Shown here: in pieces, positions 1-10,151 of the stretch | How the letters are laid out: each line of letters opens with the position of its first letter | Position numbering within the stretch: position 1 is the stretch's first letter | Assembly (NCBI GenBank): GCA_963682025.1 | Contig: OY821517.1 | Location: 341,420,196-341,484,195 of the forward strand | Reading direction: 5' to 3' | DNA length: 64,000 nucleotides | Source of the DNA: Cordilura impudica | Lineage: Eukaryota; Arthropoda; Insecta; Diptera; Scathophagidae | The notes under the pieces: generated by a model | The model's database searches: none | Seen by the model: only the letters and a program-made list of their open reading frames with translations | Told to the model about the DNA's origin: nothing | Position numbers and translations under genes: made by a program

Positions 1-195
1 TTAAAGATCACATGAACTGGTCAAGATGGAATTTCAATACTGTTCTCTTTTCAGATGAGTCCAAGTTTATTTAAGAGACCATGATGGAAGAACGTTTGTA
101 CGATAAGCATAAGGGAAAAAGACTAGACCCACAATATACAAACTGATAAGTTTGGCAGTGGCTTTTCGGGCCAAGGAATGGGTCCAATTCATGTA
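1..195 (+). mobile_element. Tc1-like transposase fragment
   Basis: The plus strand reads a short Tc1-type transposase piece containing HMNW, then VLFSDESKF, the usual surroundings of the first catalytic aspartate (codon at 54-56). Downstream frames keep recognisable Tc1 pieces (GR, then a DPQY-like run) but with stops and frame changes. The rest of the element lies left of the window or has decayed. This is a dead fragment; the family call rests on the SDESKF motif. Confidence 0.6.
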
Positions 196-540
196 GTAAA
201 AAATAATCTAAAGGCCTAGTTAGCCACACGTAACTTAACGTATCCTTAAATTAACGAATCAGTTGTTCATAATTGTTATGTGTAAAGCTATGAAAGCAAT
301 TACCATGTAAACTGGCACGTATATGAACCGGCCGAACCTGTAAAAACAAAATTTTACAACTTGTTTACGTGACGTTTGTAAACAATAATTAAAAGCGCGA
401 AAATAAGAAAACAAATTCATAAATTTAAAAAATTAACATTAACATAACAAAATGAATGACGCACAATTAATTTTGCTAGTGGAGCCAACTGATTGCATTT
501 ACAATTATTGTTGTTAATTTTTATATTTTTTATATTATCA
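196..540. other. AT-rich stretch, nothing recognised
   Basis: No open frame, repeat or element end was recognised between the Tc1 fragment and the next repeat. Confidence 0.5.
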
Positions 541-716
541 TATTTTCCCCATATAAACACACTTGAAATTTTCATTCGCGTTGACGGCCCTCTAAATTTT
601 TTTTTATTTGACCCAAAACTTTGTATATCTGTTTTTTTTTTTTTTTTGTTATTCGCATAATTCTAAGGTGTGGGACCGAGAGTTTGAACACTTTTTTATT
701 AAGGGCCACCCTAATG
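541..716 (+). repeat. Dispersed repeat, copy 1 (pairs with 4698-4877)
   Basis: This stretch matches 4698-4877 in order: CCCCATATAAACACACTTG, then a region with GGCCCAAAACTTTGTAT-like sequence, a T-run, a GCTATTCGCAT-like run, GACAGTTTGAACA-like sequence, and a common end AAGGGCCACCCTA. The similarity is clear but degenerate. Both copies lie next to GTCY-type elements. No protein is evident. Confidence 0.6.
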
Positions 717-1000
717 GACACACAGACGGACGGGCTGACATCGTTAAATCGGCTCAGAAAGTGATTCAGAGTCGGTGTATATACAAAAAGATAGATCTAG
801 GTTAAATATTTTTTGGTAGTTACAAACATCAGCACAAAGTCACCAATTTCAAGAGTGTTCAAAATATTTATATTAATAGTTGTGACCTGTAGTTTAATGA
901 AAAGGTTTACATGGACACACAGACAGACGGATGGACGGACGGACATCGTCAAATCGACTCAGAAAGTGATTCTGATTATGATCCCTATTTACACTGGTAT
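700..1000 (-). repeat. GTCY (mini-me-like) element, two partial copies
   Basis: Two fragments of the window's GTCY family lie in tandem on the minus strand. Each has the core in which a CAGAC/GGAC tetranucleotide run is followed by a TCAGAAAGTGATT core and a remnant of the AAATATTT..GTAGTTACAAACA stretch that lies near the 5' end of full-length copies. Both are truncated. The second fragment begins near 880 with the TGACCTGTAGTTTAAT segment. Confidence 0.7.
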
Positions 1001-1247
1001 AAAAAATGGCTCCGACTCGTACCTCAACACCAAATGATTTTCAAAATGAAAGGGTAATGTAAAATACACTAAGCAGATGATTGTCAAATTCCGAAACATC
1101 ATTGGCAATAAATAAAAAAAAAAAACACTCCACATTACCGGCATATTCCACAACACTCTAAATCAATCTATAAACTTTGTAGCTCAATAGTTAAATAAAT
1201 TTATAATGCATAATAAAATCCACGTCGAAAGGGAATTTTTAACTTAC

Positions 1248-1576
1248 CTATACCTTCCTTTATATCAATGGCTTTGTCATTTAGATATACATAATCTAAA
1301 AATACCAGAGCTAAAATTAAAAAAAGAGAATCACGTAAAAAGTTCGAGCCTTCAGCTTCGAATGGTACAAAAAGTATAATAAAGCCAGAAACAGCGAATA
1401 AAACAAAGATGGCACCGCCAAAGGTATCCGAATAAAGACGTCTCGATTCAGTGCTAAGACCGGTTATGTTCGTTATAAAATCCGGAGCACAATTACCGAA
1501 GGTCAATAAAGTAACGCCGGCCACATTTTCGTTCAGACGCATCAAAGATGATAAAACTTTAAGAGAAGGACAGAAA
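1248..1576 (-). CDS. NCLX-like gene, alpha-repeat exon
   Basis: The acceptor is CTATTTTTAG before 1576 and the donor GTAAGTT lies just below 1248. The exon enters in phase 2 and completes the phenylalanine of ADGFFCPS. It encodes the calcium-binding alpha-1 repeat (NVAGVTLL, GNCAPD, FITNITG) and two further hydrophobic helices (GGAIFVLFAVSGF, SLFLILALVFLDY). It ends in phase 1 within KEGIG. Confidence 0.8.
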
Positions 1577-2053
1577 CTAAAAATAGTACAAAAAGAAGAA
1601 ACAAATGGATATTATGAGTACTATTCAATACAAGGAAAAAAACTACTTACAAACCATCAGCTGTTGCACCCAATATTAAAAAGAGTGTAGCAATAATACA
1701 CAAAAAACCAAATAAAGTTAATACCACCATATACCCATTCTCAGAATCCATGTTACAATAGAAGAATTCAACATAGTTGATGAGGAAAACATCTTCCGAA
1801 CATTGATCGGTGGCCCTTACATATGAACAACGTTCATTAGCTGGTATCGTTTTGACCTTGCCACAGGTAGGCTAAAATTAGAAGACAAAAAAAAAGATGA
1901 CATTAAATATCTGAAAGCTTCCATTTCAAAAGAATTTGTGTTTCAAAAATCCACGCTATTAAACTTACCAATTGTATATCCGATACATAATTCTCATGTG
2001 GCAAACATATTGGAACAGTTTGATTGCTGGTATTGAAATTTTCAATAAATATA
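1248..2053 (-). CDS. NCLX-like mitochondrial Na+/Ca2+ exchanger, partial gene (3 exons)
   Basis: Three minus-strand exons (about 2053-1969, 1871-1651, 1576-1248) join with consistent phases and GT-AG borders. Together they read an extracellular segment with paired cysteines (PTCGK, CSYV, DQCSED, FYCN), a transmembrane helix ending ILGATADG, then FCPSLK and the first alpha-repeat NVAGVTLLTFGNCAPD, followed by hydrophobic helices. This arrangement is typical of the NCLX/SLC8B1 branch of cation/Ca2+ exchangers, which exports mitochondrial calcium in exchange for sodium. The alpha-repeat has GNCAPD where most relatives have GNGAPD. The N-terminus and everything after the exon ending at 1248, including the second alpha-repeat, are not visible. 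No stop interrupts the exons, so this looks like a live host gene cut by the window edge. Confidence 0.8.
1651..1871 (-). CDS. NCLX-like gene, cysteine-rich loop and first helix exon
   Basis: The exon is 221 bp, enters in phase 0 after AATTTTAG, and ends before GTAAGTAG. It encodes a cysteine-containing loop and a transmembrane helix (MVVLTLFGFLCIIATLFLI) followed by GATADG. It fits NCLX proteins, which carry this loop before the first exchanger repeat. Confidence 0.8.
1969..2053 (-). CDS. NCLX-like gene, upstream exon (5' edge uncertain)
   Basis: The open frame ends at a good donor (GTAAGTTT) in phase 0 and joins the next exon in frame. It reads NQTVPICLPHENYVSD, an extracellular or lumenal segment. 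The acceptor placed at 2054 (ATAAAAG) lacks a strong pyrimidine tract, so the 5' edge could differ. Confidence 0.55.
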
Positions 2054-2060
2054 CTTTTAT

Positions 2061-2660
2061 AATTAGTTAACATTTCAATAATAAAAAAATAAAATTATTT
2101 TAAAAATATTTCAATTATTTAAAAATAATATTTCTTTTTTTTGTGAATTTACGACAAAGTGTCAGTCAATCACTTTGGAAATGGTTGGTTTTCTAACAAA
2201 GTTATCGTTATATGTTTTTCCCTACAAAAAAAAAATTTATTAACCCTCAAATGGCTGCACAATACAATCATAAAAACATCGTAAGGGAAAATCGGTGTGT
2301 GGTATATGTAAGTGTATTGGTGTATTTAGTAAGCAGAACCACCGAGTTCGCTGTCTGTTTAGCAAAATCACAAATTTTTTCGTTAATTTTAAATATTCAA
2401 GCTATTGACCGCTAGACGTGTTGTGAGTTTAACATGTTCACAAACTTACAGAGTTGTTTTTTTTTTTTAATTTATAATTTAAGTATATATTTGCTATTGA
2501 CAGAACTTTTTTAGTAAGCAGAACCGCCGAGTTCGCTATCTGTTTAGCAAATTCATAAATCGTTTTCGTTAATTTTAAATAATCAATTGTATACATACTA
2601 GGAAAACTTTGAAGTAGTCAAAAATAAACTTGGGTTTTTTTTTTAATTACTACACCTTTT
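2061..2660. other. Probable intron of the exchanger gene, no features
   Basis: AT-rich sequence with an imperfect repeat: the stretch around 2328-2400 (AGTAAGCAGAACC, GAGTTCGCT, CTGTTTAGCAAA) recurs at 2512-2580. Nothing else was recognised. Confidence 0.5.
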
Positions 2661-3432
2661 CCAATTGAATTTCAGAAAACATCAATTGAATTTCAATTTG
2701 TTTCAGAAAAAATTAATTGATTTTCAGAAAATATCAATTGAATTTCAGAAAGTATCAATTGTGTTTCAGAAAACATCAATTGATTTTCAGAAAATATCAA
2801 TTGTGTTTCAGAAAGTATCAATTGTATTTCAGAAAACATCAATTGATTTCAGAAAGTATCAATTGAATTTCAGAAAACATCAATAGATTTTCAGTAATAA
2901 TCAATTGTATTTCAGAAAGCATCTATTGATTTTCAGAAAGTATCAATTGTGTTTTAGAAAACATCAATTGATTTTCAGAAAATATCAATTGTGTTTCAGA
3001 AAGTATCAATTGTATTTCAGAAAATATCAATTGATTTCAGAAAGTATCAATTGAATTTCAGAAAACATCAATTGATTTTCAGTAATAATCAATTGATTTT
3101 CAGAAAATATCAATTGAATTTCAGAAAGTATCAATTGTGTTTCAGAAAACATCAATTGATTTTCAGAAAATATCAATTGTGTTTCAGAAAGTATCAATTG
3201 TATTTCAGCAATTATCAAATGTATTTCAGAAACCATCAAATGTATTTGAGAAAATTTTAAATGTATTTCAGAAAACATCAAACGTATTTCAGAAAACATA
3301 AAATGTATTTCTGAAATTATCAAATGTATTAAAGAAAATATCAAATGTATTTCAGAATACATCAAATGTATTTCAGAAATTATTAAATTTACTTCAGAAA
3401 ATATGAATTGAATTTCAGAAAATATCATTTGA
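2661..3432. repeat. 21-bp minisatellite with a 188-bp higher-order period
   Basis: About 37 tandem units of consensus AATTGNNTTTCAGAAANNATC, mostly 21 bp. Units differ at fixed places (AAT, TGT, GAT or TAT after AATTG; AAC, GTA or AATA before TC), and the order of variants repeats. The same series of units starts at 2757, 2945 and 3133, exactly 188 bp apart (eight 21-mers plus one 20-mer). Beyond ~3215 the units change to an AAATGTATTTCAG form and degrade. Because 21 is a multiple of three, both strands stay open for long stretches; I regard these frames as accidental. Every unit carries TTTCAG, a splice-acceptor-like motif, on the plus strand. Confidence 0.95.
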
Positions 3433-3439
3433 GTCTCAG

Positions 3440-4690
3440 AAAAATAGTCAGAACGCTATATAAAAACATATTTTTTTTAAGTATTACCCTGGGTTTGTAA
3501 TTTCTCTTGAAGACTACGTATCGTCATTTTTTTACAGGAGAAGCAAGAAACATCATAAAACAAAAACTACTTTAAACTTAATACCCAAATCTTGAAATCA
3601 AGTTGAAAAATAAAGATGGATTTTTTTTTATGAAAAAAAATTTATGGTAAAATAGTAGTTTTTAAGTATAAACGTGTTTTTTTAACATGATAACTTAAAA
3701 AAAAGGTCAAAATTCTATCCTGGAGTTTATATTGTAGCTGATTAACAAATTAAGTCCTCATCTTCTTCTTTGAAGGGCGGCCCCCTTGATAGTTTAATAG
3801 AAAAACTCGTTTTAGGTCATTTTTATTTAAAAATATCTTAAAATCCAAAGCTGGCCTTGGCAAGTAATGGGTTAACGTTCTAGGATTTATCCCAAATTTT
3901 TCGAGCGAAACTTCTACACATTTGATTATTATATGTTTAGCGTCGCATCTAAAAATTGGACAGCACTTACAAAATATTTGAATGTTTTGAATAAATTGTC
4001 TTTTATTAGTTTGGGGTCATATTCCAAAAGGGTTAATGGAGTCATATTATTTTTTTCTGAAACCCTAGGCTATTAAGATAAAATATAACATTTAAAAGTA
4101 GAAAAGTGATGAATTTTTGATACTAAGTATTTAGAAAGAGTACATTTACAGAATATTTCACAAAAATCCAATTTTTCTCGAAATCTGAAAAAATAAAATC
4201 CTTGTCAAAAAAATTCTGGCAGAGGGATTTACTTAAAAATTCACACAGTTAATCTGCAACATGTATTTAATAAAACCTCAAAGCGATAGATTAATTTTTT
4301 TAAATTTTGTTTAAGAAAGTTTTTTTAAACTTGAAAAAGGAGTTTTAAAAAATTTATCAAAAAAATTTCCAATTTTCGGTCTCAATGCGCAATAGGTTAG
4401 CAACGTGGTAATAAAACAATACTTCATATCTGAGTACTTATAAGTATAGAGACCAAAAAAGAATGATGGCTTTAATCAATTTCTCAAAGTTGAAAAAATG
4501 CCATCAAATTTCATGACCTAGTTTTTTTTTTGGCACAAAAGTGGTCTGGGGCATTTGTTATTTCTTGGCGAGGTTTTATTCGATTTTGAAGTTTTATAGC
4601 CTTTTGAAGGGATAATTTATTACTGATCCTGAATTATATAAGAGCTTGTCGGAAAAATTAAACTATAGAATGAAATTTTCGTAAAATCTG
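3440..4690. other. AT-rich noncoding stretch
   Basis: No coding frame, RNA gene or element end was recognised. Numerous poly-A and poly-T runs are present. Confidence 0.4.
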
Positions 4691-4697
4691 AAAAAAA

Positions 4698-4877
4698 GTC
4701 ATATTTTCCCCATATAAACACACTTGAAATTTTCAATCGCTTTGCGCCACGACGAAACGTTTTTTGATTGGCCCAAAACTTTGTATTTCTCAGTTTTTTT
4801 TGCTATTCGCATATTTCTAGGGGGTGAGACTGACAGTTTGAACATTTTTTTCCTCCATATAACGAAGGGCCACCCTA
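4698..4877 (+). repeat. Dispersed repeat, copy 2 (pairs with 541-716)
   Basis: Same arrangement as 541-716, from CCCCATATAAACACACTTG to AAGGGCCACCCTA. It lies 50 bp upstream of a GTCY element, as the first copy does, but in a different relative orientation to it. Confidence 0.6.
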
Positions 4878-4927
4878 GTGTAGATGTTTACACATCTCCC
4901 ATGTGATCGGACTCGCATTGATTTTTT

Positions 4928-5707
4928 ATACCCTATACCACTATGTGGTTTGGGTATAATGACTCTGTGCTGCTGTTTGTAACAACCAAAAATATTTGAC
5001 CTAGACCCATCTTTAATTATACCGATCGAATCAGAATCACTTTCAGAGTTGATTTAATAATGTCCGTCCGTCCGTCCGTCCGTCTGTGTGTCCATGTAAA
5101 GCTTGTAATCAAACTGCAGGTCGCAAATATGAATGTATTTTGATGAAATTTGGTACATAAGCTTTTATCTACCATGGGATGAACGCTATTGAAATTGGTG
5201 AGAATCGGTCCATGTTCAGACCTAGCCCCCATACAAATTACCCATATGAAATCGACATAAATTGCCATAAGATCCAAATTGTCATATAGATCTTACTCAA
5301 ATTGGGTTTGTATGCGTTCATTATATCCACTAATGAGTAATCCAAAAATGATCCCTTTGACCCCATATAGAGCTGCTTCCCGATCTTCACTTAAATCTAT
5401 TAAAAAACAAAAATATTGCACTGATTCTTCTCAAATTTTGTTTGTATATATTTTTGCAAAATACAAGAGACTTTACCAAACATGATCAGGATCGGTCCAT
5501 TTTTGGACCAAGTCCCTATATAGATATAGCAGCCGATATGAACTTTTTCATATCTGCAGCCAAAAAAATTAATAAAAATCGCACTCAAATTTGGTTTTTG
5601 CTTATTTTCTATGTCCAGTTAGTTGGGCCTAAGAGATAGGGTCTCTAAACGCATGGTATAGGGTATCGTATAGTCGGTGTAGACCGACTATAATTTTCTT
5701 ACTTGTT
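4928..5707 (+). repeat. GTCY (mini-me-like) element, full length
   Basis: A representative full copy. It starts ATACCCTATACCA, passes the CCGATCGAATCAGAATCACT core and the (CCGT)n tract at about 5062-5085, and ends TGGTATAGGGTAT (5654-5666, the exact inverse of the start) followed by a near-palindromic TAGTCGG..CCGACTA and an ATAATTTTCTTACTTGTT tail. It has no open frame of note. The (GTCY)n tract beside a conserved core recalls the dipteran mini-me elements; that identification is from memory. Confidence 0.85.
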
Positions 5708-5776
5708 TTTTTTTTGTTTTATGGCAGGGTGAGGAGATAGATCAAAATACGATTGTTTACACAACTAATTGCTTTG

Positions 5777-6507
5777 ATTTTTATACCCTATGCCACTATG
5801 TGGTTTGCGTATAATGACTTTGTATTGCTGTTTGTAACTACAAAAAATATTTGACCTTTATTATACCGATCGACTCAGAATCACTTTCTGAGTCGATTTA
5901 GCGCTGTCCGTCCGTCTGTGTGTCTATGTAAACCTTGTAATCAAACTACAGGTCGCAAATATGAATATATTTTGATGGAGTTTGGTATATATGCTTATAT
6001 CGGCCATAGGATGAATGCTATTGAAATTGCTGAAATTCGGCCAATGTTCAGACCTACTCCCCATACAAATGACCCCTATGAAATCGACATAAATTGCCAT
6101 AAGATACAAATTATCATCTCAGTCAAATTGGGTTTGTATGTGTTTATTATATCCATTAATCAGTAGTCCAACAATTATTCCTACGGACAATTCTTAGCCC
6201 CATATAGAGCTGCTTCCCGACCTTCACTTAAATATATCAAAAAACAAAAATTTTGCGCAGATTTTTCTCAAATTTACCAAATATGGTCAGGATCGGTCCA
6301 TTTTTCGACGTAGTCCCCATATAAATATAGCATCCGATATGAACTTTTTCATATCTGCAGCCAAAAAAATTAATAACAATGCCACTCAAATTTGGTTTAT
6401 GCTTATTTTCTATATCGAATTACTTGGACCGAAAGATAAGGTCTCTTATCCATGGTATAGGTTATCGTATAGTCGGTCTAGACCGACTATTATTTTCTTA
6501 TTTGTTT
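5777..6507 (+). repeat. GTCY (mini-me-like) element, near full length
   Basis: Second copy in the same orientation, separated from the first by ~70 bp. It begins TATACCCTATGCCACTATG and ends with the AGTCGGTCTAGACCGACT palindrome and TTTTCTTATTTGTT. The GTCY tract is short (CCGTCCGTCTGTGTG). Confidence 0.85.
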
Positions 6508-7017
6508 GTCATGAGAAAGAGAGAGAAGAAAACGCAAAAACAACAACATTTACGTTCTCTAAGAAGTACACCCATCTACTTTTACACGGCAGATACGTTC
6601 CAAAGAAAATTTAGTTCTTAAAAAAGACACCTATTTCCTAGTAAATTTGAGTACATGTTCCACATTGCTAGAAAACCATGTAAAATGAAAAAAGAACCGT
6701 ACGGTATTCTAAAATCCGTGCAAAAGTTGAAACTTTTATAAAAAAATAAGAAAAAAAAATTGAGGCTAAAAATAAAAAGGTTGTTACGAGGGCACTCCCG
6801 GCATAGAACGATCTGACAAACAAAACACAAAAAGTTTGGGAAAAATTTTCTTTATTTCTCAACATAATCTCCTTTAAGCTCGATACAATTTTTCCAAAGA
6901 TATTCAATAGCTTCGATTCCCTGTTTATAGTAGGAACCGTCTAGCTCTTTACACATCAAACGCAGACTCTACCTCTTTAATGTTGGCAAATCTTATACCA
7001 CCGAGCCGTTTTTCTAA

Positions 7018-7420
7018 TGCCATTTTCTTTTCTGACAAAAAATGTCGCCCTTTTTTTTGCCCTTTTTTCGAAAAGTGTATTTTTTATATATTCTGAATTA
7101 AGAGCAACCTTATCTTATATATCAATCGAAAGGTCTCAAAGTCGAGCCCTCATAAATCACAAAAAATTCGAGCCATTGACTTCCTTCAGGTCATAGTGGG
7201 AGAATATTTCCCCATTGTTCCCCTTTTTTGAATATTTTCACCCTATGACTTCCAAGAGGAAAATAATCAATTTTTTTTGTATTTATGAACACAGCACTTT
7301 GAGACCTTTCGATTGATATATAATACAAGGTTGGTCTTAATTCAGAATATATAAAAAAATACACTTTTCCAAAAGAGGCCAAAAAAAGGGCGACATTTCT
7401 TGTCAGAAAAGAAAACGGCA
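7018..7420. mobile_element. Foldback MITE inside the mariner, TAA target duplication
   Basis: The ends are TGCCATTTTCTTTTCTGAC and its near-exact inverse GTCAGAAAAGAAAACGGCA, with inverted arms of about 115 bp (7018-7135 and 7298-7420) around a ~160-bp middle. It is flanked by TAA on both sides (7015-7017, 7421-7423) and interrupts the mariner C-terminal coding region. A 3-bp TWA duplication is typical of PIF/Harbinger elements; no transposase is present, so the superfamily is an inference. Confidence 0.8.
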
Positions 7421-7599
7421 TAAGTTGAGAAATAAAAAATAATCCGAGGGGGCTAAATCTGGCGAAAAACATGATGAAGGAATTCAAACTTGATTCATGG
7501 ATTTTGGCCATCGCAATAGTGGCTACTGGTGCATTGTCTTGATGATACAACACTTTAATTTTCACCAAATATGGCCTTTTTCACTTAATTTCATCACTT

Positions 7600-8099
7600 A
7601 AACGCTGATTGTTTTTTTCTTTTTGTAGAAAATCAATAAAAATTATCCCAAAAAATAGAGAACATAACCTTGCGTGCAGACGAAACTGTCTTTGCCTTAT
7701 TTGTACACGGTTCTCCCATTTCACTCTACTGTTTGGCTGTTCCTTTTTCTCAAGTGTGAAGCGGTGGCCCCATGGTTACTGTAGCATGATTGTAATCATA
7801 AGGTGGAACATGACTTTATTTGGTCACTAATAAATGTTTATGAGTTTAAGACCCAAGTTACAATAAAGTCAGTGCCCAAAAAATGTTCAAGTACCTACTA
7901 ACATCTGCTGATACGGCAAATTACAATGAAGTCATTGCCAATGCTTTATGTATGAAATATTCATGTGTAATCAATTGCCGATATGCAAATGTATTGTGCA
8001 ATACAAAATCACGCCATGCCTCATAGGAATGTTATGTATATATTTGTTTATATATGTAGGCATTCTTCTATACATAATTAAGAATATAAAATTAATAAT
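7600..8099. other. Sequence inside the mariner interval, unassigned
   Basis: This part separates mariner transposase pieces and is not mariner coding sequence. No open frame or element ends were recognised. Confidence 0.4.
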
Positions 8100-8524
8100 A
8101 AACAAGTAAGAAAATTATAGTCGGTCTAGACCTTATATAAACCCAATTTGATTAAGATCTATATGACAATTTGGATCTTATGGCAATTTATGTTGATTTC
8201 ATAGGGGTAATTTGTATGGGGGCTAGGTCTTAACATGGACTGATTCTCACCAGTTTCAATAGCGTTCATCCCATGGCCGATAAGAGCTTATATACCAAAT
8301 TTGATCAAAATATATTCATATTTGCGACCTGCAGTTTGATTACAAGGTTTACATGGACACACAGACGGACGGACGGACGGACGGACATTATTAAATCAAC
8401 TCAAAAAGTGATTCTGATTCAATCGGTGTAATTAAAGATGGGTCTAGGTCAAATATTTTTGGTTGTTACAAACAGCAGCACAAAGTCATTATACCCAAAC
8501 CACATAGTGGTATAGGGTATAAAA
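8100..8524 (-). repeat. GTCY element, internally deleted
   Basis: Minus-strand copy. It starts at AACAAGTAAGAAAATTATAGTCGG, jumps directly to the middle part (AAACCCAATTTGATTAAG), then runs through the (GGAC)n tract to ACCACATAGTGGTATAGGGTATAA. About 350 bp between the 3' palindrome and the middle are missing. Confidence 0.85.
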
Positions 8525-8540
8525 AGAAAGTGTTAACAAC

Positions 8541-8735
8541 AAAAAGTGAGGAATTATGATTTGAATATCAAACTAGAAATTTGTGTTTTCATTTGTTCGA
8601 CTTTAATTAAATAATTTATCCCTGCATGGCGACCGTGACAGGACCATGTCATGGGAACAGGACCCTGTTGACGTGGTCCGCTATAAGAAACAAAAAGTGA
8701 AAAAATATAAATTTAAATAATTTATTCCTACATGG
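8541..8735 (+). mobile_element. LTR-retroelement remnant with tRNA-Arg primer-binding site
   Basis: TGGCGACCGTGACAGGAC at 8627-8644 follows a CA dinucleotide. It is complementary to the 3' end expected of an insect arginine tRNA including CCA, as used by mdg1/412-type elements. The preceding sequence (AACAAAAAGTGAGGAA ... AAATAATTTATCCCTGCA) partly recurs at 8688-8735 (ACAAAAAGTGAAAAA ... AAATAATTTATTCCTACA), which suggests remains of two LTR ends around a collapsed interior. Confidence 0.5.
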
Positions 8736-9394
8736 AAATATCGCCAAACACTCTATTGGAAAATCTTCACGTCGCTGCTTTTCTGCTATTCTATTGTGAG
8801 CAAACGCAAATGTTCGATCAATATAGCACTTTTTGAAATGCCTTCAGCCGACGATCATCCATTTTGTGGATTTTCTTAACCGTTTCTGACGTACCCACCT
8901 CAATTAGTCGCCCACTACGGTGTTCGCCTCAACAGCTCGTATGGCGTTTATAGTCGTAAACGAAGTATCAGAGTTCCCCAGAGTAGAATAGATTCTACTC
9001 TGGGCTTTAATATTGGTTAGACTGAGCGAGACCTTTCAAACGAAAGTATTGAATTAAATAACGGTGAACAATTTGTTCCATGTTTAAAAATTCACCCAGA
9101 TTGTTTACTTTTTATGGGTCCAAAAAATATTAAACAACGTAACGTAACATTGAACTTAAAACATATGATTTATAAGGTTGCCACTTTTCACCAAAGTAAT
9201 TTTTTTCAAAACTTCTGCCGCCATCTATATGTCAGGTCTGCTTGTTCTGCGACTGCCCTCGGAGCTACTATTTGGTTACTTCTGCTTATTAATCTTCTTC
9301 TTTATATCCGTATTCGTTTTTCTAATAACTATTAACCACCAATACAGCTACATTTGATTATATTACATTTCAAATAATTTCATAAATTTCTCTA

Positions 9395-9575
9395 TTGTTC
9401 GCCTCGCTCAGTAGATTCCCTACATCTCGGATACCAGTCCATTATTTAGCCATGTAATTTCGTTTCTTCCTCTAGTAGACCTTCCTTCAATATATACTCG
9501 CGTAATGGTTTGTAACAGCTTATATTTTGGGTTCGTCATAAGGAGGCTCAAGTATTGCGGTGTATTTCTCTCAGT
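9395..9575 (-). mobile_element. Possible LINE 3' coding fragment
   Basis: A minus-strand frame reads ITRVYIEGRSTRGRNEITWLN, resembling the V.EG.R.RGRP...W.D motif near the end of some insect non-LTR reverse-transcriptase proteins. There are stops close by. This is weak evidence from one short motif. Confidence 0.35.
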
Positions 9576-9918
9576 TGACGATAGATATATTCTTACTTTA
9601 AAAAAACTGTGTTATAATTTTATTCTCCAAAATTTTTGTGTTCAACAGACTTAACCTTATTTTAAATAATTTTCAGTACATAGTTGTAAAAAAATTTTAC
9701 AATTTTAGTTATCGTACTTATAATATTTTCGATCACTGTATATAATTTAATTATTTAATAATTGGAAAATGTCATTTTTTTAATATATATATTTTTTTTA
9801 AATTCGTCAACACGTACTTGTATTTAATTTAAAAATTTTACTGTCAGCAATGAAAATTTCCGATATATGTGTACGCAATATCTCGAAAGAATCACAGTTG
9901 TAAAATCTGCATGGTATG

Positions 9919-10125
9919 TAAAGATATTTTATTATATTTTAATTTATTATACAAAAAACTTAACGTTTATTTCAAAATTCAAAATTAGAATGAACAAAAT
10001 GAAAATTATTGACAAAAAGGAAACTCAAAGGAAATTAAATTATATAAAAATATTTTGAGCAAACAAACAAGTTTTAACAAGTGTATAAATAATAAAACAA
10101 ATGTAGTGATGGACACTACGTAACA
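9919..10125 (-). repeat. 3' LTR of the Ty3/gypsy element
   Basis: It matches 14562-14745 closely, except for a ~22-bp extra segment near 9960 and a start TGTTACGTAGTG where the other LTR has TGTAGTG. It follows the purine tract at 10126-10138. LTRs of about 200 bp are short for the group. Confidence 0.8.
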
Positions 10126-10151
10126 TCCTCCCTCGGAAAACAATTATAAAT

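Larger units (their letters stand above)
6787..9265 (-). mobile_element. mariner (D34D type) with nested insertions, decayed
   Basis: The minus strand carries a broken mariner transposase. Around 9265-8740 it has the 5' untranslated part and an N-terminal region with a helix-turn-helix remnant. Around 7570-7425 it reads DEIK-like then VLYHQDNAPVA, the second catalytic aspartate region. Around 6960-6840 it reads YYKQGIEAIEYLW and CIELKGDYVEK, the usual C-terminus. The ends carry an inverted CGAGGGCA/TGCCCTCG with similar inner sequence. Between the parts lie a 403-bp MITE, a GTCY element and an LTR remnant. The element is clearly dead. The 5' end is approximate because the outermost bases differ. 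Confidence 0.65.

Noticed and set aside
2665..3428. Long open frames on both strands of the 21-bp minisatellite
   Set aside because: A 21-bp stop-free unit gives open frames automatically; there is no start context, no conservation and no sign of coding selection.
5017..5277. Recurring frames reading [12 protein letters not shown] and [17 protein letters not shown]
   Set aside because: They occur in every GTCY element copy through the tetranucleotide tract and flanking repeat, with no intact long frame; treated as repeat, not protein.
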